Origin: Treponema sp.
GTDB lineage: Bacteria; Spirochaetota; Spirochaetia; Treponematales; Breznakiellaceae
Assembly (NCBI GenBank): GCA_031275035.1
Contig: JAISPH010000179.1
Coordinates: 1 to 8,564 of the forward strand
DNA: 8,564 nucleotides
Direction: 5' to 3'
Part shown: one piece after another, positions 1 through 4,764 of the stretch
How the letters are laid out: each line of letters starts with the position of its first letter
Position numbering within the stretch: the stretch's first letter is position 1
The notes under the pieces: model-generated
What the model was told of the DNA's origin: nothing
Seen by the model: the letters and a program-made list of their open reading frames with translations, nothing else
Database searches by the model: none
Position numbers and translations under genes: made by a program

Positions 1-316
1 CCCGCTCCGAGTCGGCGGAACCCCGTTCCCCGCCGACCGTGGAGAAACGGACAAAGACATCGGTCTTCTTTCCCGTGGTGGAAAGGAATTCCGCGCAGGT
101 ATATTCCGGCACGGCGCGGCTTAGCTCAAAGACGCCGTGGGCTCCGGCCCCTTTGGCGTGAACTACCCGCTCGGGGATCCGTTCCCTATCGAAGTGGGCC
201 AGCTTTTCAATAAGATGCACATCCTGCAAAAGGGTGTATCCCTGCGGGCCGGTGGACTGGGACGCCTGGTCGTTATCGACGGGCTGTCCGTTGGCGGTGG
301 TGAGTTTTTCTTTCAT
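1..316 (-). CDS. katA: Catalase (monofunctional haem type), N-terminal part, cut by the left edge
   Basis: Catalase breaks down hydrogen peroxide to water and oxygen in the cytoplasm using haem. The first 105 codons are visible, running off the left edge. The translation begins [16 protein letters not shown] and continues with the family's N-terminal arm ([20 protein letters not shown]) and the active-site block [19 protein letters not shown]53 in RVVHAKG aligns with the distal catalytic histidine of the clade. The fragment ends in [19 protein letters not shown], the next conserved catalase block. The ATG is preceded by AAGGAG with a 7-nt spacer, which fixes the start. The gene lies downstream of perR on the same strand, separated by a terminator and a PerR-like box, so peroxide-induced expression is likely. 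The haem-ligand tyrosine lies outside the window. Family identity is very secure. Confidence 0.96.
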   Translation of the reverse strand, partial: MKEKLTTANGQPVDNDQASQSTGPQGYTLLQDVHLIEKLAHFDRERIPERVVHAKGAGAHGVFELSRAVPEYTCAEFLSTTGKKTDVFVRFSTVGGERGSADSER

Positions 317-336
317 AACAGAACTCCTTATCAATA

Positions 337-359
337 ATAAGAACGATTATTAATAATCG
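337..359 (-). promoter_or_regulatory. PerR-box-like operator in front of katA
   Basis: Two overlapping dyads lie here. 337-353 reads ATAAGAACGATTATTAA on the plus strand and matches the box in front of perR (TTAAGAATTATTCTTAA) at 13 of 17 positions. 344-359 is a perfect 16-bp palindrome, CGATTATTAATAATCG. Both resemble the 7-1-7 AT-rich dyad bound by PerR in Firmicutes. The site ends about 14 bp before the katA ribosome-binding site and overlaps the proposed -10, which fits repression by the neighbouring PerR. The operator role is inference. Confidence 0.7.
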
Positions 360-378
360 CCCAAAAAAAAGCTGTCGA
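350..378 (-). promoter_or_regulatory. Probable katA promoter
   Basis: On the minus strand a -35-like TCGACA (373-378) is followed after exactly 17 bp by a -10-like TATTAA (350-355). The -35 is a 5/6 match to consensus and the -10 a 4/6 match. The -10 lies inside the 16-bp palindrome and the -35 lies inside the perR terminator hairpin. A dedicated promoter is expected because perR ends in a terminator. The hexamers are my best reading, not proven. Confidence 0.4.
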
Positions 379-386
379 TGACAACT
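363..386 (-). terminator. Rho-independent terminator after perR
   Basis: Read on the minus strand, GTTGTC-ATC-GACAGC forms a 6-bp stem with one G-T pair, followed at once by eight T. Flanking A-T and G-T pairs could lengthen the stem. It lies 44 bp past the perR stop and before katA, so it separates the two transcripts. The three-base loop is tight, but the T-run is strong. Confidence 0.7.
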
Positions 387-429
387 CTTCTTTCACAGTG
401 GTATGTACCTGACCATAACCGGCGTTTCT

Positions 430-825
430 TTACCGTTTCTTCTTCATACAAGCAGCGCAGACCCCTTCAAAGGTGATGGAATGACATTCGATCCGGTATC
501 CGCTTTTTTCTGCGGCCTTCCGGTCAAATCCGGAATCATAGGGCAAGGGCATATCATATACCTTACCGCAGACTTTGCAGTGGAGATGATGATGAAGATC
601 CCGCCGCCTGTCATACCGGACCAGTTCGGGATCACCCTTAACCTGAACGATTTCCCCCTTTTCCTCCAGAATCGCAAGATTACGGTATACGGTCCCCAAA
701 CTAATCGGCTCCGTCATTGAGATCTTGTCAAAAATCTCCCGGGCCGCCGGATGATTCTCCCCACAAATTACCTCTAAAACCAATTCCCTCTGACGGGTAT
801 TACGCCTGTTCAATTTCTCTGCCAA
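430..825 (-). CDS. perR: Peroxide-responsive repressor PerR (Fur family)
   Basis: This is a 131-residue metal-dependent DNA-binding repressor that senses peroxide by oxidation of metal-bound histidines. An N-terminal winged helix (about 5-75; recognition region ISLGTVYRNLAIL) is followed by a C-terminal dimerisation domain. All five regulatory-site ligands of Bacillus PerR have counterparts: H25, D72 (in RYD), H78 and H80 (in DLHHHLHC), and D91 (in CGKVYD). D91 is the Asp that separates PerR from Fur. The structural zinc cysteines are C83/C86 (CKVC) and C123/C126 (CAAC). The only start that opens the full domain is TTG at 825, because an in-frame stop lies four codons upstream; another TTG is at codon 5. 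No clear Shine-Dalgarno is seen, so translation may be weak. It is followed by katA and preceded by its own promoter and box. Confidence 0.93.
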   Translation of the reverse strand: MAEKLNRRNTRQRELVLEVICGENHPAAREIFDKISMTEPISLGTVYRNLAILEEKGEIVQVKGDPELVRYDRRRDLHHHLHCKVCGKVYDMPLPYDSGFDRKAAEKSGYRIECHSITFEGVCAACMKKKR

Positions 826-840
826 TTTGACATCAACTTA

Positions 841-865
841 TTAAGAATTATTCTTAATTAAGATT
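841..865 (-). promoter_or_regulatory. PerR-box operator in front of perR (autoregulation)
   Basis: 841-857 is TTAAGAAT-T-ATTCTTAA, a perfect 8-1-8 inverted repeat. A third half-site, TTAAGATT, follows at 858-865, and the 12-mer TCTTAATTAAGA (852-863) is itself palindromic. The repeat begins just downstream of the perR -10, where the transcription start would lie, so a bound dimer would block initiation. It matches the 7-1-7 PerR-box layout. Binding by PerR is inferred from position and from similarity to the katA site. Confidence 0.78.
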
Positions 866-891
866 CTAAAGGATTAAGAAAGCATTGTCAA
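863..891 (-). promoter_or_regulatory. perR promoter (sigma70 type)
   Basis: On the minus strand TTGACA (886-891) is a perfect -35. It is followed after 17 bp by TAGAAT (863-868), a 5/6 match to the -10 consensus. The predicted start, near 856, falls inside the PerR box. The leader to the TTG start codon is about 30 nt. This is the best promoter in the window. Confidence 0.85.
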
Positions 892-957
892 GTATTTTTA
901 TGATATTTGTTGTTTCATTCGGATCAAATTTTGCACCGGGCGGACAGGATCTGCTGG

Positions 958-991
958 TTCTGTTGCACAGAAGCCGATGGGGAAAATCGGC
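958..991 (-). repeat. Two abutting perfect hairpins downstream of the XRE gene
   Basis: TTCTGT-TGC-ACAGAA (958-972, 6-bp stem, 3-nt loop) touches GCCGAT-GGGGAAA-ATCGGC (973-991, 6-bp stem, 7-nt loop). They lie 32 to 65 bp past the XRE stop and before the perR promoter. Neither is followed by a T-run on the minus strand, so simple intrinsic termination is not supported. They could be RNA-processing or pausing structures, or chance. Confidence 0.4.
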
Positions 992-1022
992 GCGAATAAG
1001 CGGAACCCCATCTGTATCCGGT

Positions 1023-1427
1023 TTAATCGAGGGGATCGTTGAGGATCGAAAGGCGGGTGTTTGCCCTGATACTGTCGTCCAGGGTCCTGATGATATGTTT
1101 TTTTATACAGTCGGGAAGACCTTCGATAATGAGCATCCGCTTTATAAGCCTGCGGCTGATCCTGGAGGTCCCGTTCTCAGGGGCCTTTAGGCCAAGAATT
1201 TCATCCGTAGATACCCGCAGGGCGGCGGCAAGATCGATTAAGATCATATCCATCAGGCGGGCCCGTCCCGATTCATAGGAGGCCACCGCCTCCCTGGTAA
1301 GGCCTATTTTTTCCGCCAGTTCCTTCTGAGTCAGACCACGCTTTTTCCTTAAATATTGCAGCCGCCGTCCTATACAATACGCAAGGTTGGGAGGAGGAAC
1401 CGGCGGTTTATTTCTAAAACGAGACAT
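1023..1427 (-). CDS. XRE-family helix-turn-helix transcriptional regulator
   Basis: This is a small DNA-binding protein of 134 residues from the start chosen here. Residues about 17-80 form an XRE/Cro-CI helix-turn-helix. The first helix is IGRRLQYLRKKRG, the turn and recognition helices are LTQKELAEKIGLTREAVASY, then comes ESGRARL and a last helix leading into STDEILGL. The remaining 50 residues (SRRLIKRMLIIEGLPDCIKKHIIRTLDDSI) look helical and basic and may serve oligomerisation; no ligand or peptidase domain is visible. ATG 1427 was chosen because MSRFRNKPP is a natural N-terminus; an in-frame ATG at 1457 adds MLRAGIYTFF. Neither has a good Shine-Dalgarno, the nearest being GGGGA about 15 nt before 1427. 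The target is unknown. It lies upstream of perR on the same strand, but perR has its own promoter. Confidence 0.85.
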   Translation of the reverse strand: MSRFRNKPPVPPPNLAYCIGRRLQYLRKKRGLTQKELAEKIGLTREAVASYESGRARLMDMILIDLAAALRVSTDEILGLKAPENGTSRISRRLIKRMLIIEGLPDCIKKHIIRTLDDSIRANTRLSILNDPLD

Positions 1428-1504
1428 AAAAAAAGTATATATCCCCGCCCGGAGCATGGTATTATTAACAACATATTGGTATCAAGAAAGATGATAAAAA
1501 CCCC

Positions 1505-1533
1505 ATTATATCTTAATTTTATTCGCATGAAAT
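1505..1533 (-). promoter_or_regulatory. Possible promoter of the XRE gene
   Basis: On the minus strand a perfect -10, TATAAT (1505-1510), lies about 78 bp before the chosen start codon. The hexamer 17 bp further upstream, ATTTCA (1528-1533), is a poor -35 with only 3 of 6 matches. The call therefore rests mainly on the -10 and the position. A weak -35 would suit a promoter that needs an activator. Confidence 0.4.
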
Positions 1534-1574
1534 GGGAACAAATAGCGCTTATCAGCGGTAAACCGGGGCCGGGA

Positions 1575-1603
1575 GATACGTATCAGGCGGTAATAGTATT
1601 ACC
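1575..1603. repeat. Pair of perfect palindromes (operator-like)
   Basis: GATACGTATC (1575-1584) is a perfect 10-bp palindrome. Four bases later GGTAATA-G-TATTACC (1589-1603) is a perfect 7-1-7 inverted repeat. They lie about 65 to 100 bp upstream of the proposed XRE -10. The size and symmetry suit a dimeric regulator, but which protein binds is unknown. Confidence 0.45.
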
Positions 1604-1783
1604 AAAATAGAATCTATAAATGGTACTAGACATATTTTTTCTAAGTGAAGTGAAGAAAGTGCCGGGGGAGCATGGCGGGAGGCTGCGGCATACCAGGGCA
1701 ATGCCATTCTCAACGATATAGGAATTTGAGGCAAACCCGACGGGAATTGGCCCGATAAAGGAGGAACGGACATACCGGGATTT

Positions 1784-1811
1784 GGCCGCCGGGATCGCCG
1801 CCCGGCGGGCC
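1784..1811 (-). terminator. GC-rich hairpin right after the flavin-reductase stop
   Basis: GGCCGCCGGG (1784-1793) pairs with CCCGGCGGGCC (1801-1811) with a single bulged base across a 7-nt loop. It begins 5 bases past the stop codon on the minus strand. The bases that follow in that direction (AAATCCCGG) contain no T-run, so it is not a textbook intrinsic terminator. It may protect the 3' end or assist termination. Confidence 0.4.
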
Positions 1812-1816
1812 GCCGC

Positions 1817-2380
1817 TCATCCCCGATTCAAAAGCGTTACTATCTCCCCGATAAACATCCGGTGGTAGTCCTTCTGGGGATAGCAATCGGGGTCTATGGC
1901 GGCGTCCAGGAATGCGGCGGGGTCGAAGTCGTGGGTGTAGAGTTTCCGGCACACGATAATCTCCCGGGCCTCTTTGAAGCCGATGCTGCCGGCGATCCGG
2001 CCCTCCGCCAGGGAGCCGTCAAAGACCACGGGGTTAAGGCCCGCGCCGGCGGCCTTATCAAGATCCCTGCCGGACTTGGAGCCGCAAAATTCCAGGGCCC
2101 CGCGATGGGGGCCGTCAAAAAAGGAGAGGGTAAAAAGGGAAGCGGCGTTGACAAACCCGAAGGTGTGGCGGGAGGGCCGGACAAACATAAAGGCCACGTC
2201 CCGGCCCCAGAGGACCCCCAGGCCGCCCCAGGAGGCGGTCATGGTGTTCCAATCGGCGCCATCCCCGGCGGTGATAAGCATCCAATCCATCCCAATCCGC
2301 TGGGAAGGAGAACCGGGGAAATCCCGGATGTTTTTTTCCGTCCAACCCTTATCCGCGGGGACCGGTTCTTTTTGTTTCAT
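1817..2380 (-). CDS. Flavin reductase-like FMN-binding protein (DIM6/NTAB family)
   Basis: This 187-residue protein has the split-barrel FMN-binding fold of the flavin reductase-like family. Members bind FMN and act as NAD(P)H:flavin oxidoreductases or related flavoproteins, usually cytoplasmic. Motifs seen are NTMTASWGGLG (45-55), the MFVRPSRHT segment (65-73) that usually contacts the flavin phosphate, FTLSFF (83-88) and CGSKSGRDLDK (99-109), the family's characteristic SGRD-DK element. The length is normal for the short single-domain form. The start is fixed by AGGAGG six bases before the ATG. It lies 75 bp downstream of pgi on the same strand and may be the last gene of an argR-pgi transcript, though a stem-loop lies between. 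The electron donor and physiological acceptor cannot be told from sequence. Confidence 0.88.
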   Translation of the reverse strand: MKQKEPVPADKGWTEKNIRDFPGSPSQRIGMDWMLITAGDGADWNTMTASWGGLGVLWGRDVAFMFVRPSRHTFGFVNAASLFTLSFFDGPHRGALEFCGSKSGRDLDKAAGAGLNPVVFDGSLAEGRIAGSIGFKEAREIIVCRKLYTHDFDPAAFLDAAIDPDCYPQKDYHRMFIGEIVTLLNRG

Positions 2381-2393
2381 ATACGTCCTCCTA

Positions 2394-2447
2394 AAAAATA
2401 AGTCATTGCCGGGGCCTTCCCAAAACTTCAGCCTTGGGGAAAGGCCC
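2394..2447 (-). terminator. Possible weak terminator or attenuator after pgi
   Basis: GGGCCTTCCCAA (2412-2423) pairs with TTGGGGAAAGGCCC (2434-2447) with two unpaired bases, across a 10-nt loop. On the minus strand a run of six T (2394-2399) follows, but about 12 nt beyond the stem, so it is not classical. It could reduce read-through from pgi into the flavin-reductase gene. Confidence 0.35.
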
Positions 2448-2455
2448 GCCTTCTC

Positions 2456-4036
2456 TCATATTCCCAAAAGCTCGCCATAGGCCTCCAGGGCGGAATCCCC
2501 GGAATTGCCCGCCAGGACCTTTTTCGTCAGGATCTTTCCCAACTGGACCCCCTCCTGATCGAAGCTGTTGAGGTTCCATACAAAGCCCTGGAACATGACC
2601 TTGTTTTCAAAGTGCGCCAGCAGGGCCCCCAGGGCCTGGGGGCAGAGTTTTTTCCCGTAGATAAGGCTTGAGGGCCGGCCCCCCAGGAATTCCTTGTTCC
2701 GGTTGGGGCCCTCAACGCCGCTGCCCTTGGCAAAGGCCACGATCTGGGCCGCCAGATTCGCCTTGAGCTTGGTCTGGCTTACCGAGCCGTCCACCGCAAG
2801 GTCGTCCCCCCGCTGGCTTTCGGCAAAGCCCACAAACTGCAGGGGCACAATGTCCGTCCCCTGGTGCAGAAGCTGGTAGAAGGAATGCTGGCCGTTGGTT
2901 CCGGGCTCGCCGAAAACCACGGGACCCGTGGCATAGGCCAGGGGAAGGCCGTCCCGGTTTACCCGCTTGCCGTTGGACTCCATATCAAGCTGTTGGAGAT
3001 GGGCGGGGAAGCGGGAAAGGGCCTGGCTATAGGGCAGCACCGCCGTGGAGGGACAGCCTAAGACATTCCGTTCATCGACCCCAATCCGGGCGTCCAGGAG
3101 GGCGGCGTTTTTGAGGGGCTCCGGTTCCAGGGCCAGGCGATCCGCTTCGTGGGCCCCCGCCAGGAGTTCCCTAAAGACCCCGGGCCCAAAGGCCAGGGAG
3201 AGGATCACCCCCCCTACCGCAGAGGTGGAAGAGTAACGGCCGCCGATAAAATCATCGATATAGAAAGAATCCAGGTAAGCCGGGTTACGGGCCAGGGGGC
3301 TGGTTTCACTGGTCACCGCCACCAGGTGCTTCCCGGGATTAAGCCCCGCCTTGGTAAGTTTATCCTTTATAAAGAGTTCGTTGGCCAGGGTTTCCTGGGT
3401 GGTCCCGCTCTTGGAGACCAATACAAAGATGGTTTCCTCCGGAGAAACCGACGCGGCGATCCGGGACGCGTCGTCGGGGTCCACATTGGAGATAAACTCC
3501 GCCCTCAGGCGCTGCCTGCCCTCCGCGGCGGCCCAATTCTCCAGGGCCAGGTACAGGGCCCGGGGCCCCAGATCCGAGCCCCCGATGCCGATCTGGACCA
3601 CCGTGGTAAAGGCCTTTCCCGTGGAACCCCGGATCTTGCCCCCATGGACATCCTCCGCAAAGGCGGAAAACCGGTCCAGCTCCCCGGCGTAGAATTTTCC
3701 CAGGTCCTTCCCCTCGTGGATAACCGCCTTTCCCAACTGTCCCCGGAGAAGATGATGGAGGACCCGCCGCTTCTCCCCGGTATTCACGAACTCCCCATCC
3801 AGGAGGGCCCGGTATTTTCCGATAAGCTCCTGCTCCTCCGCCAGGGCCCGGAGAAGCTCCAGCTCGGCCTTTTCCACCCCCTTGGCGGCCCAGGAATAGC
3901 TAAGCCCCCCGGCCATGGGAACCCTGCTGTTCCGGACCCGCTCCCCGTCCAGGAGGACCTTAAAATCCTTTCCCCCCGCCGGCAGGGCCAAAAGCTTCTT
4001 ATATGATGCGGTTTTATCAAAATCAATATAATGCAT
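2456..4036 (-). CDS. pgi: Glucose-6-phosphate isomerase
   Basis: This cytoplasmic enzyme interconverts glucose 6-phosphate and fructose 6-phosphate in glycolysis and gluconeogenesis. The protein is 526 residues, full length for the family, with two SIS domains. Signature elements are GIGGSDLGPRAL (150-161), FISNVDPDD (181-189), the phosphate-binding SKSGTTQET (208-216), DDFIGGRYSSTSAVGG (261-276), QQLDMESNGK (348-357, catalytic base E353), GEPGTNGQHSFYQLLHQG (376-393, H384 for ring opening) and FDQEGVQLGK (492-501, K501). All catalytic residues are intact. AAGGAG nine bases before the ATG supports the start. The gene follows argR with 65 bp between and no terminator seen, so co-transcription from the argR promoter is plausible. 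The gap contains CCGGCGCCGG (4067-4076), a short palindrome of unknown meaning. Confidence 0.98.
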   Translation of the reverse strand: MHYIDFDKTASYKKLLALPAGGKDFKVLLDGERVRNSRVPMAGGLSYSWAAKGVEKAELELLRALAEEQELIGKYRALLDGEFVNTGEKRRVLHHLLRGQLGKAVIHEGKDLGKFYAGELDRFSAFAEDVHGGKIRGSTGKAFTTVVQIGIGGSDLGPRALYLALENWAAAEGRQRLRAEFISNVDPDDASRIAASVSPEETIFVLVSKSGTTQETLANELFIKDKLTKAGLNPGKHLVAVTSETSPLARNPAYLDSFYIDDFIGGRYSSTSAVGGVILSLAFGPGVFRELLAGAHEADRLALEPEPLKNAALLDARIGVDERNVLGCPSTAVLPYSQALSRFPAHLQQLDMESNGKRVNRDGLPLAYATGPVVFGEPGTNGQHSFYQLLHQGTDIVPLQFVGFAESQRGDDLAVDGSVSQTKLKANLAAQIVAFAKGSGVEGPNRNKEFLGGRPSSLIYGKKLCPQALGALLAHFENKVMFQGFVWNLNSFDQEGVQLGKILTKKVLAGNSGDSALEAYGELLGI

Positions 4037-4101
4037 ACTAATTTTCTCCTTCTTCCATTAATTAGCCCGGCGCCGGAACCGCGATTCCGCCCAGGCAAAG
4101 T

Positions 4102-4575
4102 TCAATCTTCCAGTTCCGGGATGCTTTCCTTCATACGGTTCAAAAAATCCTCCCCGGAGAACCCCTCCCGGAGGCACACAAAAACCGTATTATCCCTGCC
4201 GGCGATGGTCCCCAGCACATCATCCAGGCCAAGGTTATCCACCGCCAGGGCCACCGAATCGGAATGCCCCGAATAGGTCTTGATCACCACGATATTACCG
4301 GACCATTCAATAGAAACATAGCCCCGCAGAAAATCGTGGATATAGGTCCGTTCAGTTTCCTGCCGTTCATCATCCCCGGGCAGGGAATAGACATAGCCGT
4401 TATGACCGTCGGATATCTTTCCTACTTTGAGGAGTTTTAGATCCCGGGAAAGGGTTGCCTGGGTAACGATGAAACCTTCTTTCTGCAGGTGCCCCAAAAG
4501 GGTCTCCTGGGACTCGATCCGATAGGTTTTGATTAATTTCCGGACTGCTTTTAAGCGGGCCAGTCGCTCTTTCAC
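4102..4575 (-). CDS. argR: Arginine repressor ArgR
   Basis: ArgR is a hexameric repressor that binds ARG boxes when arginine is present and controls arginine metabolism genes. The 157 residues match the usual length. The N-terminal winged helix (about 1-70) carries TQATLSRDLKLLKVGKI, with S43-R44 in the recognition helix. The C-terminal oligomerisation and arginine-binding domain (about 80-157) includes SDSVALAVDNLGLDDVLGTI. The arginine-site motif reads GTIAGRDNT (122-130) instead of the usual GTIAGDDT: one Asp remains and there appears to be one extra residue. The start is GTG; no in-frame ATG lies nearby upstream. The ribosome-binding site is weak (AGGGG). Paired ARG-box-like sites overlap its promoter, suggesting autoregulation. 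pgi follows on the same strand. Confidence 0.94.
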   Translation of the reverse strand: MKERLARLKAVRKLIKTYRIESQETLLGHLQKEGFIVTQATLSRDLKLLKVGKISDGHNGYVYSLPGDDERQETERTYIHDFLRGYVSIEWSGNIVVIKTYSGHSDSVALAVDNLGLDDVLGTIAGRDNTVFVCLREGFSGEDFLNRMKESIPELED

Positions 4576-4597
4576 GTCAAACCCCTGGTTTGAAATC

Positions 4598-4636
4598 TAC
4601 GAATAATTATTCTTAATCTCTGCATAAACATACAAT
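4598..4636 (-). promoter_or_regulatory. Tandem ARG boxes at the argR promoter
   Basis: Two 18-mers resemble the ARG box (WNTGAATWWWWATTCANW). The first (4598-4615) has the perfect 12-bp core GAATAATTATTC and two mismatches in the conserved flanking positions. The second (4619-4636) reads TGCATAAACATACA in its core, with three mismatches. They are separated by exactly 3 bp, the usual spacing in enterobacterial ArgR operators, and the second covers the -10. The first also resembles the PerR box in front of perR (14 of 17 positions), so PerR is an alternative binder. Confidence 0.65.
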
Positions 4637-4655
4637 AGGGGCCTGATTTTTGCAA
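4627..4655 (-). promoter_or_regulatory. Probable argR promoter
   Basis: On the minus strand TTGCAA (4650-4655) serves as -35 and TATGTT (4627-4632) as -10, 17 bp apart; both match consensus at 4 of 6 positions. The start would fall near 4620, between the two ARG boxes. The same -35 hexamer is its own reverse complement and is used by the divergent promoter. Confidence 0.5.
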
Positions 4656-4678
4656 GCTTTCAAGGGGTCTATTATAAA
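4650..4678 (+). promoter_or_regulatory. Probable promoter of the FapA-family gene
   Basis: TTGCAA (4650-4655), 17 bp, then TATAAA (4673-4678, 5/6 match to the -10 consensus). The start would be near 4685, giving a leader of about 80 nt to the ATG at 4765. The interval to the gene is strongly AT-rich. It shares its -35 with the argR promoter on the other strand. Confidence 0.55.
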
Positions 4679-4764
4679 TAATATTACTATATTAACTTTT
4701 GAAATTACCTTATTTGTATTATATTTATACCGATAACAAAAAAGAGGGATTTTCGGAGAAAATC

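Larger units (their letters stand above)
1428..1816. other. Non-coding interval between the flavin-reductase gene and the XRE gene
   Basis: No credible gene lies in these roughly 390 bases. The open frames here are short, lack ribosome-binding sites and have no recognisable domain. It holds a possible XRE promoter (1505-1533), a pair of close palindromes (1575-1603) and a GC-rich hairpin beside the flavin-reductase stop (1784-1811). The half nearer the XRE gene is AT-rich; the other half is GC-rich. An unrecognised small RNA cannot be excluded. Confidence 0.5.

Noticed and set aside
826..840. ATG just upstream of the perR TTG start
   Set aside because: It is out of frame with perR by 2 and soon leaves the reading frame; the in-frame upstream sequence meets a stop.
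1552..1773. 73-residue minus-strand frame in the gap between the flavin-reductase and XRE genes
   Set aside because: There is no ribosome-binding site and no domain, and it runs across the palindrome pair at 1575-1603.
1620..1783. Possible riboswitch or structured RNA in the GC-rich part of the gap
   Set aside because: Elements such as GGCAAACCC recall riboswitch cores, but I could not fit the stems of any class I know on either strand.
1862..2401. Long plus-strand frames opposite the flavin-reductase gene (1862-2401 and 1974-2480)
   Set aside because: They are antisense to a gene with a strong Shine-Dalgarno and clear family motifs, and the translations are low in complexity.
3149..4006. 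285-codon plus-strand open frame opposite pgi
   Set aside because: It lies wholly antisense to a pgi with intact catalytic motifs. Its translation is Gly/Pro/Arg/Leu-rich with no recognisable domain, and GC-rich codon use creates such frames by chance.
4038..4058. Six-codon minus-strand frame ATG-GAA-GAA-GGA-GAA-AAT-TAG ending just before the pgi start
   Set aside because: It could look like a leader peptide, but it has no Shine-Dalgarno of its own and simply contains the pgi ribosome-binding site.
4699..4764. TTG start giving the FapA-family protein 22 more residues
   Set aside because: There is no Shine-Dalgarno before it and the sequence is AT-rich, unlike the coding region. ATG 4765 has GGAG at six bases.
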